Shown piece after piece: positions 1 to 14,637 of a stretch of 64,000 bases of DNA. Under the pieces are notes generated by a model. That model worked only from the letters and a program-made list of their open reading frames with translations. It was not told the DNA's origin and searched no databases. A program made the translations under genes and the position numbers. Each line of letters begins with the position of its first letter. Positions within the stretch are counted from its first letter, which is position 1. This DNA comes from Gigantopelta aegis (taxonomy: Eukaryota; Mollusca; Gastropoda; Neomphalida; Peltospiridae): positions 49,203,327-49,267,326 of the forward strand of contig NC_054704.1 of the NCBI RefSeq assembly GCF_016097555.1, read 5' to 3'.

Positions 1-100
1 TGGGGGCCGGTACTAAGATATGAACCTAGTACCTACCAGCTGTAAGTCCAATGGCGTAACCAGAAAACCACCCAGGCAGGTTTTGTAGAATCAGTTTTGT
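1..100 (-). repeat. SINE head fragment
   Basis: The segment holding 'gtacctaccagctgtaag' and 'ccaatggcgtaacc' matches, in reverse orientation, the tRNA-like head of the SINE near 1282-1466 and, more distantly, the second head type seen at 16798. Only the head is present; the left edge is cut by the window. Confidence 0.5.
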
Positions 101-1479
101 TTTGCAGAATCTATTTTCTTTTGTATTCTATCCCAGATTCCTGCACTAGGTGTGGCTCAATTTGTGCAGTTATTTTCTTTAAAGTTATATTTGTGCCAAT
201 TCCGTCCTTCGTTGTTGTGCAATGATTCATATTTTGTTGGTGAATTTATTTTTTGTAATTGTTATTTTGTATCAAATAGATATGTACATTTCTTAATTTA
301 GTCATGATTTTTTTTTAAAGTTAAAAACAATTTTTACTACTTAATGATTTTACACATTATGTTTTCTGTGATATATATATATATGTGTGTGTTAAAACTG
401 AATAAAAGAGAACAGTTATTATGTTGTTGGTTTCATAAGTATATGTTATCTTTTAAAACATGGGCATATCAAAGACTATGTACATGTATTGTCATGTCTA
501 AAGGAAAGGACATTACATCCTTTGCTAATAATTGAAATGATTGGCTGTTGTTTTGTTTTTGTTTTTGTTTTTAGACCAAGTATCAGAATTAAGATATGTT
601 TGACATTAAAATTTAAACTTAACACGTTGAAATTACCACAAATGTGTATTAAATATCCAGTGTGAAGTGCATATTAAAGACCAAGTCATAATTACTAAAT
701 GTTTGACTTTCTTGATTTAATAGATGATGATTAATTAATCAATGTGCTCCAGTGGTGTTGTTAAATAATTTTTAAAATATACGTCATTAATTTATTCGAA
801 CAGTGGTTTTTCTCAATATTTTCAAAATAATAAAACCATATGGCCTATTTGTGACTATTAAAATACGAACAGTTTTTTTGTTTTCACGAGTTTTAACTTG
901 CTTATTTATATCTGTAGATTAATATCCTATTATAGGCTCTAAAAGAATACTGGGATTTGCTTCAATGCAAGCTAATCAAGCTGTGAAATAGCTAAGACAA
1001 ATCTTAAGATGTGATTCCAATTCAGTTTCCAGTATGACTGTTATACTGTAAATCATAAAATATTAGCACAATCGGTAAAGACGTATTAAATGGTAATACT
1101 GAAACTTGATAAAATTTAAATGCATTTGATCATATTAACATGGATCCATTGGGTACTTAATGAGTGAAACAATTTTTTTTTTAATAATTAGACTACATGG
1201 TATATACTTTAAAAACTTCTAATACATTTTATTATGTATAATTAAATCATTTATACTTATTTTTGTGCTTATATCCAATTAAGGTACAAGCACACTGTCC
1301 TGGGCACACACACCAGCTGCCTGGGTCTGTCGAGGACAGTGGGTTAGTGAGAAACAACTTGGTATAGTGGCCTTTCACCTACCCATTGAGTCTGCTTGCT
1401 TTGGGCGGGAGCCGGTACCGGGATGTAAATCCAGTACCTACCAGCATTAAGTTTGATGGCATAACTACTACACCACTAA

Positions 1480-1994
1480 AGAAAGAAAGAAAGAAATGTT
1501 TTATTTAACGACACATTCAACACATTTTATTTACGGTTATATGGCGTCGGACATATGGTTAAGGGCCACACAGATAGAGAGAGGAAACCCGCTGTTGCCA
1601 ATTAAATTTTGCACTAATTGTTTGATTGGTATCACGGTTCATCGAACAGGTACCGTACCACTAGCTGTACTTGAAAGATCATTACCGATAGCCGCTTAAC
1701 ACACAAGATGACAGGTATGGTAAAGAAAGGATTGCATGGTTATTGTTGCGATTCTCCGATTCATCTATAGCTCATTCCGCCTAATTCATGGGCTACTTTT
1801 TGCGATTAGCAGCAAGGGTTCTTTGATATGCACCATCCTACAGACAGGGTAGTACATACCACGGCCTTTGATATACCAGTCTTGGTGCACTGGCTGACAC
1901 GAGAAATAGTCCAATGGGCCCACTGACGGGGATTGATCCCAGACCGACCGTGCATCAAGCGAGCACTTTACCACTGGGCTATGTCCTGCCTGTT
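1480..1994 (-). mobile_element. tRNA-derived SINE (head 1, tail A) with a foreign 180-bp insert
   Basis: Minus-strand SINE flanked by a 13-bp direct repeat 'actacaccactaa' (1467-1479 and 1995-2007), a clean target-site duplication. It has the head 'gtagcccagtggtaaagc' (diverged) and the tail ending 'cgtcgttaaataaaaca'. Its middle is broken by about 185 bases (about 1600-1783) that are not SINE; the same sequence recurs at 2702-2877. Confidence 0.85.
1600..1783 (+). repeat. Unclassified 180-bp repeat, copy 1
   Basis: Runs from 'gcactaattgtttgattgg' to 'cattccgcctaa' and is nearly identical to 2702-2877. It replaces only about one base of the host SINE, and I see no target duplication or terminal inverted repeats. 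I do not recognise it. Confidence 0.7.
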
Positions 1995-2198
1995 ACTACA
2001 CCACTAAGGCTGTTTAATGTATAATGAGATCTATTGGGCGTATATTTTTAGTTTACCAGTATTACATGGTGGGTTTTTTTTTTTTTTGGGGGGTAATGTT
2101 GGGTTTTTTAAAGTGGTGTGTGTGTGTGGGGGGGGGGGGGGTTTAAGTGTACATTTGTACATGATTGTAAATTGGTATGTTGTTTGTCTGCATTTCAG

Positions 2199-6408
<4,210 letters not shown>

Positions 6409-8593
6409 CCACTTGTACTGATGGAAGAAAACCAACAACAGAAATATTTGTTGTGATGCAAGCTTAAGCACCAAAATACAGTTCTAGTGTTTATCATACG
6501 GCATGATAGTTGGTATGGGCAGTGGGGTCTTGTGATTTTAGATTCAGCTTTTCTACGTGAAAAACTAAATACATTACAGCAGGCTTATTTTTTTCTTCTT
6601 ATTTTTAAAAAGATTCTGCTGGAATCGAAAAATATATGTAATACGCTTCCGACTCAAATTCTGGGATTTGTGGAGCACAGAACTGTGCTAAAATTGCAGC
6701 CTGCTTTTACAGCTAAGATGCTTAAGTATCTCCAATCAGAAACTGAGTGAATCATATACTTGGAAAGTTTGACATCTATGACCTCAAATGTAAATGTTTA
6801 TTTATGGTTATGTATGGTTATTTCAAGAATAAGAAAGTAAGTTGTGATAATAAGAACATGGTTTAATGGAATATCAATACCAAAACAACATAATGTACGT
6901 GTTGTGTTTTAACCATTTAAAGATCTAATGTTGTTTTATTGTTTTTGTTTTGATGAACTAGATTTACCTACATGCAGTTTAATAATCTTATCATAGGTAA
7001 CACACAAATCCTCTTGTTACATTTCATTTTTTTTAAATATGAATAATAATTGAAAGAGGAACAAAGTGCAATATTTGATGTTTCTTCTCAACTACATGTG
7101 TATGTAAATATTTATTGAAATGCATAAATATGCATTTTAATTTTTTGTGACATTGTGCATACAGCAAGTGTTTTTAATAATCACATTTATATCGATGAAG
7201 TTGTGGCATATCAACAGAGTTTGTCAGAGTAACATTGTTAGCAAAAGTCTAAGGATCAAGTATATGATACTCTACAACTTCGGTGTTGACTGTTTAAGGA
7301 GGGCCATAGTCAGATTTTTCCACAGGCCATTTCTGTTCCTCGTCACATCACTGCAACTACCCGGTATCATTGATTTAAAATGTTTATAAGTGTAGCATCA
7401 GAAAAAACAAAATCCTGTCCTGGATTAAGGAGCTGGCAGAAGTCGACACCTGTACCCATGACAGGTGTGCACTACAACAGCTTGCTCTGAATGTGCACAT
7501 AAAACCATCTAACCTGACTTCAGCATCAGAATTCAGACTGGAGACAACAGGTACAAGTTTGACCATAAGTCATAACATTACAGACATGTACCGTATATAT
7601 AGGTATAACTCTAGGTTCCGTGGAGCCACATGCAGAAAGTGTTTTAGTGGTGTTTGATGCCTCATCTCTTAGCACCAACATGAAGTCTTGAGTCCAGACT
7701 TAAAGGTTTACGGACATGGGTCCAGAATTGTCTCTGTAAACAGTAGATTGAATATCTGAAGTAGCAGGAGAATGGAACTTTCAGAAGAAACCTGCAGATG
7801 AATGTGTCGAGATGAGGAATTGTTCAAGTTAGATCTTCACTTTGTGGAAGAAATTACAGACATCAAAATATCAAAGAAAAACGAAAAACAGGGCATTCTA
7901 TTTTTGTTGCAGTTTTATGAGACAACTCCCTGTTTCAAGAACTTGAAAGCAAGGCATCACTTTTGAGACAGTTGTCTACCCTTTGAAATGAGCTAGTAAC
8001 TAGTGCTATGAGCAGAATGTAAATTGAAGTTGAATTTAGGATTTTTCTAGGGAGGGCACCTACAGTATTTAGTGAGGGGATGCAACATTTCAGAAGGGCA
8101 CTGGCACTATTCAAAAGTACACTAACATGCATTGTATATGGCAATACTCCCCAAAACACCAAGACAACTAAGATATTTGATGTGCCCCACTAAACATAAA
8201 TAAATTTATTGTATTCATTTACTACACACTGGATTGTTTGGGCACTTCAAAATCAGGTACGGGGGAGTGTTCAGCCACAGCACCCTCCCTGTGGGTCCAT
8301 GCATGAAATATACTTTTGTTCATAAGTTACCAAAGATGTAATTTAGAAAATCTGCATGTTTAATAAGCCTTTTATCATATATGGTTTGGGTAACTTAGAT
8401 AACCTGACTTTGGCTATACGTTTTTAGTATTTAAAAAATATATATCCACATTGATTTTTTTTTTTTTGCCCATTGAAAGGTGTTGCATGATACGTAGTAA
8501 CCTTTTAATAATTTTTGTACAAATTGTACCAGTGGCAAAAACTAGATCTGTTTGCAGTGGGAGTTTTTAATGACACAGAATTATTTTTATATA
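6409..8593 (+). other. 3' UTR and downstream DNA of the coiled-coil gene
   Basis: No convincing coding exon is visible. The stretch is AT-rich with scattered AATAAA-type hexamers (for example near 8195). Some of it must be the 3' UTR of the gene ending at 6408, but the cleavage site cannot be chosen from sequence alone. Confidence 0.4.
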
Positions 8594-8769
8594 CAGTGAA
8601 ACTTCTCAAAACCGGACTCTCTATAAACCAGAATTCCCTTAAAACCGGACATTTTTCATGGTCCTTTTTAAAAAATCAGTAAAAAACTTAACCTCTCTAA
8701 ACCGGATACCTCTTAAAACCAGACATTTTACTTGGTACCGAGGGTGTCCGGTTTAGAGGGGTTTCACTG
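8594..8769. mobile_element. TA-flanked MITE with CCGG-rich ends
   Basis: Begins 'cagtgaaacttctcaaaac' and ends 'ggtttagaggggtttcactg', inverted repeats of each other, with TA on both sides. The 176-bp element also has internal copies of the 'aaaaccgga' word. Ends of this type are typical of non-autonomous pogo/Tigger elements. Confidence 0.85.
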
Positions 8770-9623
8770 TATATAATAATACTTGTATAGCTTCATCTTT
8801 CATTCATTAATGACTGGTAGTCCCATGGTCATCCTGTGGTAGTGTGAATTGAAATAAACCAACCCTTGTTACTTATTGACATTTGATTGTTTGTTTACTG
8901 TTATTATGTCCATAATGTAATTTGCTGCATTGGGCATCTCCAGGAAGTTTTGAAAGGGGTTAGTTTATATAATGAATGAATACATTATATGGTTAATATT
9001 TAATTTTTTCAAAGCAAATTTTGGCAAAAGATGTGGGAGGAAAAGACAATTGCCAGAAGGTGTTTCATTTACACCTGTGGACCCTCCCTAATGACATGCC
9101 TTGTAGAATATTATGATGTTAGTTTTTTATGTTTTCTATTTATGATTCTATGAAATACTATTAGCTATTGAATGGCATGTTGAATTGTTTGCTTTGTGTT
9201 TGTTATTACATTGCTGTACCTCATGCCAATAGTTATAATTACATATAATATGTAATTAAAATTTTAAAAAACCTTAGCAAATAAATCATGTACATTCCTA
9301 AAACATTAATGTTTTGTTTTGTGAGTATATGTTAAATTATGTGGAGCAGTGAATGTGAACTGCTGTGAATTTGTTTATTCATTTGACTAAGTTTGTTTAT
9401 GGCATACACCTTGTTACCAGAAGATAATTTAACTACATTATGAATGTGGAGATTTAGGATCAATTTATGTTTTCAAGAAAATGCAAAAATTATAATAATA
9501 ATTTAAAGACAGTCCTGTAGAAATATGAACGTTTTTTTTTTTTTCCTACTTTATAAAAACAAAGATAATTACCTTGTTTGTGCCATCCACTAGAGATAGT
9601 GTCCCCATTAGACAAGGTTACCT

Positions 9624-9667
<44 letters not shown>

Positions 9668-10892
9668 AGCGTTCCTACAGGCATGAAAGAAGAAGAAAGA
9701 GTGACTTATTATTTAATTGAAAAGTAACTGAGCATTACATTAACAGAAAAGCATTTTTGAAGTACAGTGTATGTTGTATAAGTAATATGTATCAAATATG
9801 AAAATTTCATAGGCTGTGGAAGATACCAGCTATTGGTGTGTGTGTAGGCGTGTGTGTGTGTGTGTGGGGGGGGGGGGGGGTATTTATGTGGACATGTTTA
9901 ATCTTCAGTACCCTCTGTTATCGTTCTTCCCTTCCCCCACTTCCGATGCCAATGAATTAGATATTTCTTAGTGCACAGGTCTCATAATAGCTTCTTGGCA
10001 ATACTTGTTTTTATTTCAAATATAACAAGTTCAGAGAGCTGTGTGCTAGAAGTTCAAAGAAAGTGTTGTTAACACTTGACTATTGTGTTTTTTTGGTTTG
10101 ACCAATTTCTTACATTGTTTATATTGTATCTTAGGCCGTAAACGTTCATTAGTTAAGCAAACGTACTACGTATGTGGTTTTCTATACTATGTTTAACACG
10201 GTTAACCTTAAAGTACACAATAAAACTAGGTAAATTACTAAAAGGACGGAAGAAGATCGCTTCTAAGAGTTGTAAACACCAGTAGGGCCTACCCTCCATG
10301 ACGCCTCAAATGGCGCATACTATACACATTGTTCACCTTAATTACCTTAGGCCTGCCCTTATTTAGCTGTATACGTTATTATATTTAAACGTAACATAGG
10401 AATCTCATGCACAGCTAAACAAGGAAGAATCTATGATATTTTAAGGGGATGATGATTGAGGGGGGGGGGGGGGGGGGTATTATTTTAGGGCCGTACGTGG
10501 GTAGTTGAAATGTACAACAATATAAATTGCCCCCAATATTCAAACAAACCCCTTTCTGTCCCGATCGATACAACCGACATTTGTCGGAGGTAGCGATCGG
10601 AATGGACGTGCCTGAACCTTCAGTGGATAAAGGCACGTAAATGGAGTTTTGGTAGGTAGGTTGGTTGGTTGGTTGGTTAAAAATTAACGTTTGGAGGGTG
10701 GGTTTTGAGCTGAAGACGAGCGTGATTTACATAGAAATGCAGATGGGATTTGAATAACGGGGGTTGCAGCTGTTTCTCGGCCTAATAAATATATTAAAAT
10801 AAAGTTATTTGTATTGCTGCACCAGATCCCCCCACCCCTAGTCAAGAAAAGACACACTGAATTTGCTGTATAAATATGTTGTGCTTAAAATA
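8770..10892. other. Intergenic stretch without recognised genes
   Basis: AT-rich; holds a (CA)n tract (9624-9665), two G runs of 16-19 bases (near 9866 and 10459) and a GGTT tetranucleotide run near 10655. I see no splice-framed coding segment. Confidence 0.6.
9624..9665. repeat. (CA)n microsatellite
   Basis: About 21 perfect CA units. Confidence 0.97.
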
Positions 10893-11147
10893 TTCACCCG
10901 ACGTAGCCCAGTGCTAAAGCGTTCGCTCGATGCGCGTTCGATCTGGGATCGATCCCCATCGGTGGACCCATTGAGCTATTTCTCGTTCCAGCCAGTGCAC
11001 AACGACTGGTATATCAAAGGCCGTGGTATATATTATACTGTCTGTGCATATAAAATATCCCTTGCTACTAATGGAAATTTGTTAGCGGGTTTCCTCTCTA
11101 AAACTGTTTAAATTACGCTGATTATGTTGTTAAACAAAACAAACTTT
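10893..11147 (+). mobile_element. tRNA-derived SINE (head 1, tail B)
   Basis: Head with 'gacgtagcccagtgctaaag' (A box) and 'gggatcgatcccc' (B-box region), the shared body 'cagtgcacaacgactggt', and a tail ending 'gttaaacaaaacaaac'. Diverged, so an older copy. Confidence 0.85.
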
Positions 11148-11224
11148 AAATATCCACCCCATATCTACCCTTGCCCGATAAAAGCCGTCCAATGACAGCC
11201 ATTATCGATTAAGTACTCGAGTAG

Positions 11225-11394
11225 TTTTACGCCTGGCTGATCGATCAGTCTACAGTGTGTGTGTGTGGCAGTCGGCCGTTGCGAGGGACGCTCGCTCGCT
11301 AACGGGTGGATTATACGTGGTGTCCGTTCATAACGGGTGGGTTATACGTAGTGTCCGCTCACCACTGGTGGCAAGGACCGACTGTCTTCAAGGT
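11225..11394 (+). promoter_or_regulatory. GC-rich block, candidate promoter or noncoding first exon
   Basis: Unusually GC-rich for the window, with a 31-bp direct repeat ('aacgggtggattatacgtgg' and 'aacgggtgggttatacgtag') and a possible donor 'caag|gtaatg' at 11391-11397. It could be the first noncoding exon of the ankyrin gene that begins coding at 14638. No motif proves this. Confidence 0.25.
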
Positions 11395-11788
11395 AATGTG
11401 TGATTTTTTTTGTCGACAAACTATGAAATGGTTTTAACAAAATCATTGCCTTTTAGTCGTGTGAAACTGTCACTTTGCCCACTCTCTCTGTTTTTGTGCT
11501 ATATGGAGTTGTATTGTTCACTGCAGTGTTGTCATGTTGATCGCCTTATCGTAGACCAACAAAAACTAATGATTGTAAAATTTGTTATTCATGGCTGAAC
11601 AGGATCTCTTCTCTCTCGTAGTCTAGAGTTGAACGAAGACTGGAACCCACCACTATTACAAGATATTTGGTAAATAATACCACGTGTACCATGCACGTAA
11701 TTTCCTAGTATCTGCTTCGCATAAGCATGAATGGGACAATATTGAGAGATCAATTTCTTTTTTATATATAGTCGAATCTCGAGCGCGT

Positions 11789-12118
11789 AGGGGCGAGACG
11801 TAACCCAGTAGTATTTAGCGTTCGCTTGATGCGCGGTCGGTTTGGGATCGATCCCCGTCCGTGGGCCCATTGGGCTATTTCTCGCTTCAGTCAGTGCACC
11901 ACGACTGGTACATCAAAGGGCGTGGTGTGTGCTATCCTGTCTATGGGATGGTGCATATAAAAGATCCTTTGCTGCTAATCGAAAAGAGTAGCCCATGAAA
12001 TGGCGACACGGGTTTCCTCCCTCAATATCTGTGTGGTCCTTAACCATATGTCCGACGCCTTATAACCGTAAATAAAATGTGTTGAGTGTGTCGTTAAATA
12101 AACCATTTCCTTCCTTCC
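11789..12118 (+). mobile_element. tRNA-derived SINE (head 1, tail A), near full length
   Basis: Has head 1, the body word 'cagtgcaccacgactggt', and the tail with 'gttgagtgtgtcgttaaa' followed by a CCTT-rich end. About 330 bp. Confidence 0.9.
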
Positions 12119-13023
12119 TCAGACGCGTGTGCAGGGCAGAGGGAACGGGCTGTTTGTTTAATATATTTTCCGGGGAGTATCATCTGACGCCCTTTAAAAA
12201 CTTTGTCATAGTTTAGATCTCTCACCCCTCCCTGCACAATATCCTGCACACGCACCTGAATGTAAATGTCTAAACTCTTTTTATCTGATGGGACTATAAA
12301 ACGATTCCATCATTACACATATATCTGAACCGAACACCCCAAATAAATTAACAAAACGTACAAACAAACAAAAAGATTCCACATTTAGCTAAATCTTATA
12401 TTCACTTTTAATATAAGTTCATTTAACATCCCGCCCTTTCCGATGTAAGACATTTAGAAAGAAAGAAATAACGAAGAAAGGAAACGAATATTTGTTGACA
12501 CTTGGTCTAAATACCGAAAAAAAACCCCACCCCGCTGCCGCCACTTGGCTATTATGATTTATCTTAATAAGAGTAAATAAATAAATACATAAATATCCAT
12601 TTATTCAAGTTGAGTCTGAGAGTATTTTTACATGCCCCTATACCACCAGTTTAAACTGAATGGAATTCGAATATACTAGTATTTCTTGTAACAAACTCAG
12701 AAATGGTAGTTTGACACTGACGTATCCAATTTTGGCTGTAATGGGGTCAAACCGGGATTAGCCAATATGAAGATATAGAATGGCTCTCGCCCGTCGCCAA
12801 CTAAGCCACCTCGATTGAATCGTTGCCAAATGTTATCAACATTATTGTTCCTAAGACTTTTTGTCCTTGTTCTGTACTCATCGCCTTATGTCAAGTGATT
12901 CTATAATTATTGCTTCTCTGTTCTGTTTATTTTCTTAACAGATGGTTTTGGTTCTGGTTGTGTGGGTTGTTTTTTTATCACTCTCTTGTTTCTTTTTTTC
13001 ATCTTTTTCTTCTCCTTTATCAC

Positions 13024-13152
13024 ATCATCATCATCATCAATATTCATCATCATCATCATCAATATTCATCAACATCATCATCACATTATCATCATCATCA
13101 TCATCAATATACCATCATCATCATCATCATCAATATTCATCATCATCATTAT
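13024..13152. repeat. (ATC)n trinucleotide repeat
   Basis: Imperfect ATC/TCA array of about 130 bases interspersed with 'aatattc' units. Histidine-, serine- and isoleucine-rich open frames in all three frames are by-products. Confidence 0.95.
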
Positions 13153-13385
13153 CTTATAATGTAGTGGAGACCGGGGTTGGAAGTCATATTTTGTATGCAA
13201 ATGTAGGCCTACTTTTGTAAAATTTGTAAAATGTTATTAATTTTATGATATATCCCTGCTTGGTTGAAGTCCTACATATCGCCCATATGTTGAATATATC
13301 TCCCACGTCCAACATCTTTCACACAACCGTATCATATGATATGAAAATCGTATCTCTGCACAAGGTAGAGTCAAACTGTAGGCCA

Positions 13386-13388
<3 letters not shown>

Positions 13389-13441
<53 letters not shown>

Positions 13442-13452
13442 ACCCCCCCCCA
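13389..13452. repeat. Very long poly(C) run
   Basis: Fifty-two consecutive C, one A, then nine more C. It abuts the repeat that starts 'cagtgctggagcaaa' at 13451, whose relative near 34920 has only a short 'ggcctccctagtg' at the same point. Confidence 0.95.
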
Positions 13453-13690
13453 GTGCTGGAGCAAACTCACATTTGGGCAAAAGCAATAGAGATATTCGGG
13501 CGAAATGAGCTGGCCTGAATGATTGTTTTCACTATATATATTCCACCATTATTCTCACAATATTAGTTGTAATCCATGTACAAATGCGTAGTGGTTCGTT
13601 TATATATTTGTTTGACTGTAAAGGTAATAAGAATAAATATGAATACATTTTTAATTCGGGGGGAATTCTACGCACAGTTACGCAAAAGGG
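13451..13690 (+). repeat. Dispersed repeat E, copy 1
   Basis: Contains 'tgctggagcaaa' and 'gatattcgggcgaaatgagc'. Matches 34940-35090 and, in its later part ('cacaatattagttgtaatcc'), 51990-52230. Function and class unknown. Confidence 0.55.
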
Positions 13691-13821
13691 ACTACGGTAC
13701 AGCAATACATGCCCACCAAGGAATATTGATCCTGTGACATACTGAGCGTCCTACGAACGCTCCAACCACCTAAGTGCATCTCACGCCTTCAGTACAGGCA
13801 AAGGCATCATTATAAAAAAAA

Positions 13822-14108
13822 ATGTTTTGTTTAACGACACTATTAGAACACATTGATTTTTTAATCTACGGCTATTGGATGTCAAACATTTGGTAATTTT
13901 GACACATAATCTTAGGAAATCCGCTATATTTTTTTCATTAATAGCAAGGGATCTTTTATATGCACCATCTCACAGACAGGATAGCACATACCACGGTCTT
14001 TGCCCTGGCTGTAACGAGAAATAGCCCAATGGGCCCATCAACGGGGATCGATCCCAGACAGACCGCGCATCAAACGAGCGCTTTACCACTGGGCTACATC
14101 CCGCCGCT
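13822..14108 (-). mobile_element. SINE (head 1, tail B), left arm of an inverted pair
   Basis: Minus-strand copy ending at its head 'ctgggctacatcccgcc'. It is followed with no spacer by a plus-strand copy, giving head-to-head arms of about 250 bases. Confidence 0.85.
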
Positions 14109-14355
14109 GGGCTATTTCTCGTTTCAGCCAGGGCACCATGACCGGTAGCCTATACCAAAGGCTGTGGTATGTGCTATCCTGTATGTGGGATGGTGCATAT
14201 AAAATATCCCATGCTACTAATGGAAAAATGTAGCGGATTTCCTAAGACTGTGTCAAAATTACCAAATGTTTAGCATCCAATACCCGATGATTAATAGCCT
14301 AATTAATCACCTAGGCCTACTCTTGTAGTGTCGTTAAACAAAACAAACTTTAACT
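14104..14355 (+). mobile_element. SINE (tail B), right arm of an inverted pair
   Basis: Starts inside the head at 'gctgggctatttctcg' and runs to 'gtcgttaaacaaaacaaac'. Nearly the mirror image of 13822-14108. It lies about 280 bases upstream of the ankyrin gene start codon. Confidence 0.85.
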
Positions 14356-14515
14356 TTTATCAAAACGAGTCTAATAGTGAAAAATACGGCGTAGTGTTTA
14401 AAAACTAGGGTTTGTCATTTTAATCTAGGGTAGATTACATAATTATATGCTTTGATAGACTACCCAGACTGATGTAGGCCTTTACTTGTTCAATAGACAG
14501 ATTATACGTCTGCTG

Positions 14516-14523
14516 TGACGTCA
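14516..14523. promoter_or_regulatory. CRE-like palindrome TGACGTCA
   Basis: A perfect 8-bp CREB/ATF site 115 bases before the proposed ATG of the ankyrin gene at 14638. Placement suggests a promoter element; a chance match is possible. Confidence 0.3.
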
Positions 14524-14637
14524 TAACCATACATTTTAAATCATAGGCTAAAGTTTTACTGCCAGTGTTTTTATATTAGGCTACGTACGTTACTGCACTT
14601 CTTGGATTTGCCCATAGTTCTACACACAAAGTTCGTA

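Larger units (their letters stand above)
1282..2016 (-). repeat. Older SINE copy interrupted by a younger SINE
   Basis: Read on the minus strand, a tRNA-like head (includes 'ctggtaggtactgg') is followed by 'caatgggtaggtg' and a diverged body. The copy is split by the SINE at 1480-1994, because the few bases at 2008-2016 continue its head. Its body differs from the other SINEs here, so it may be a separate family. Confidence 0.5.
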
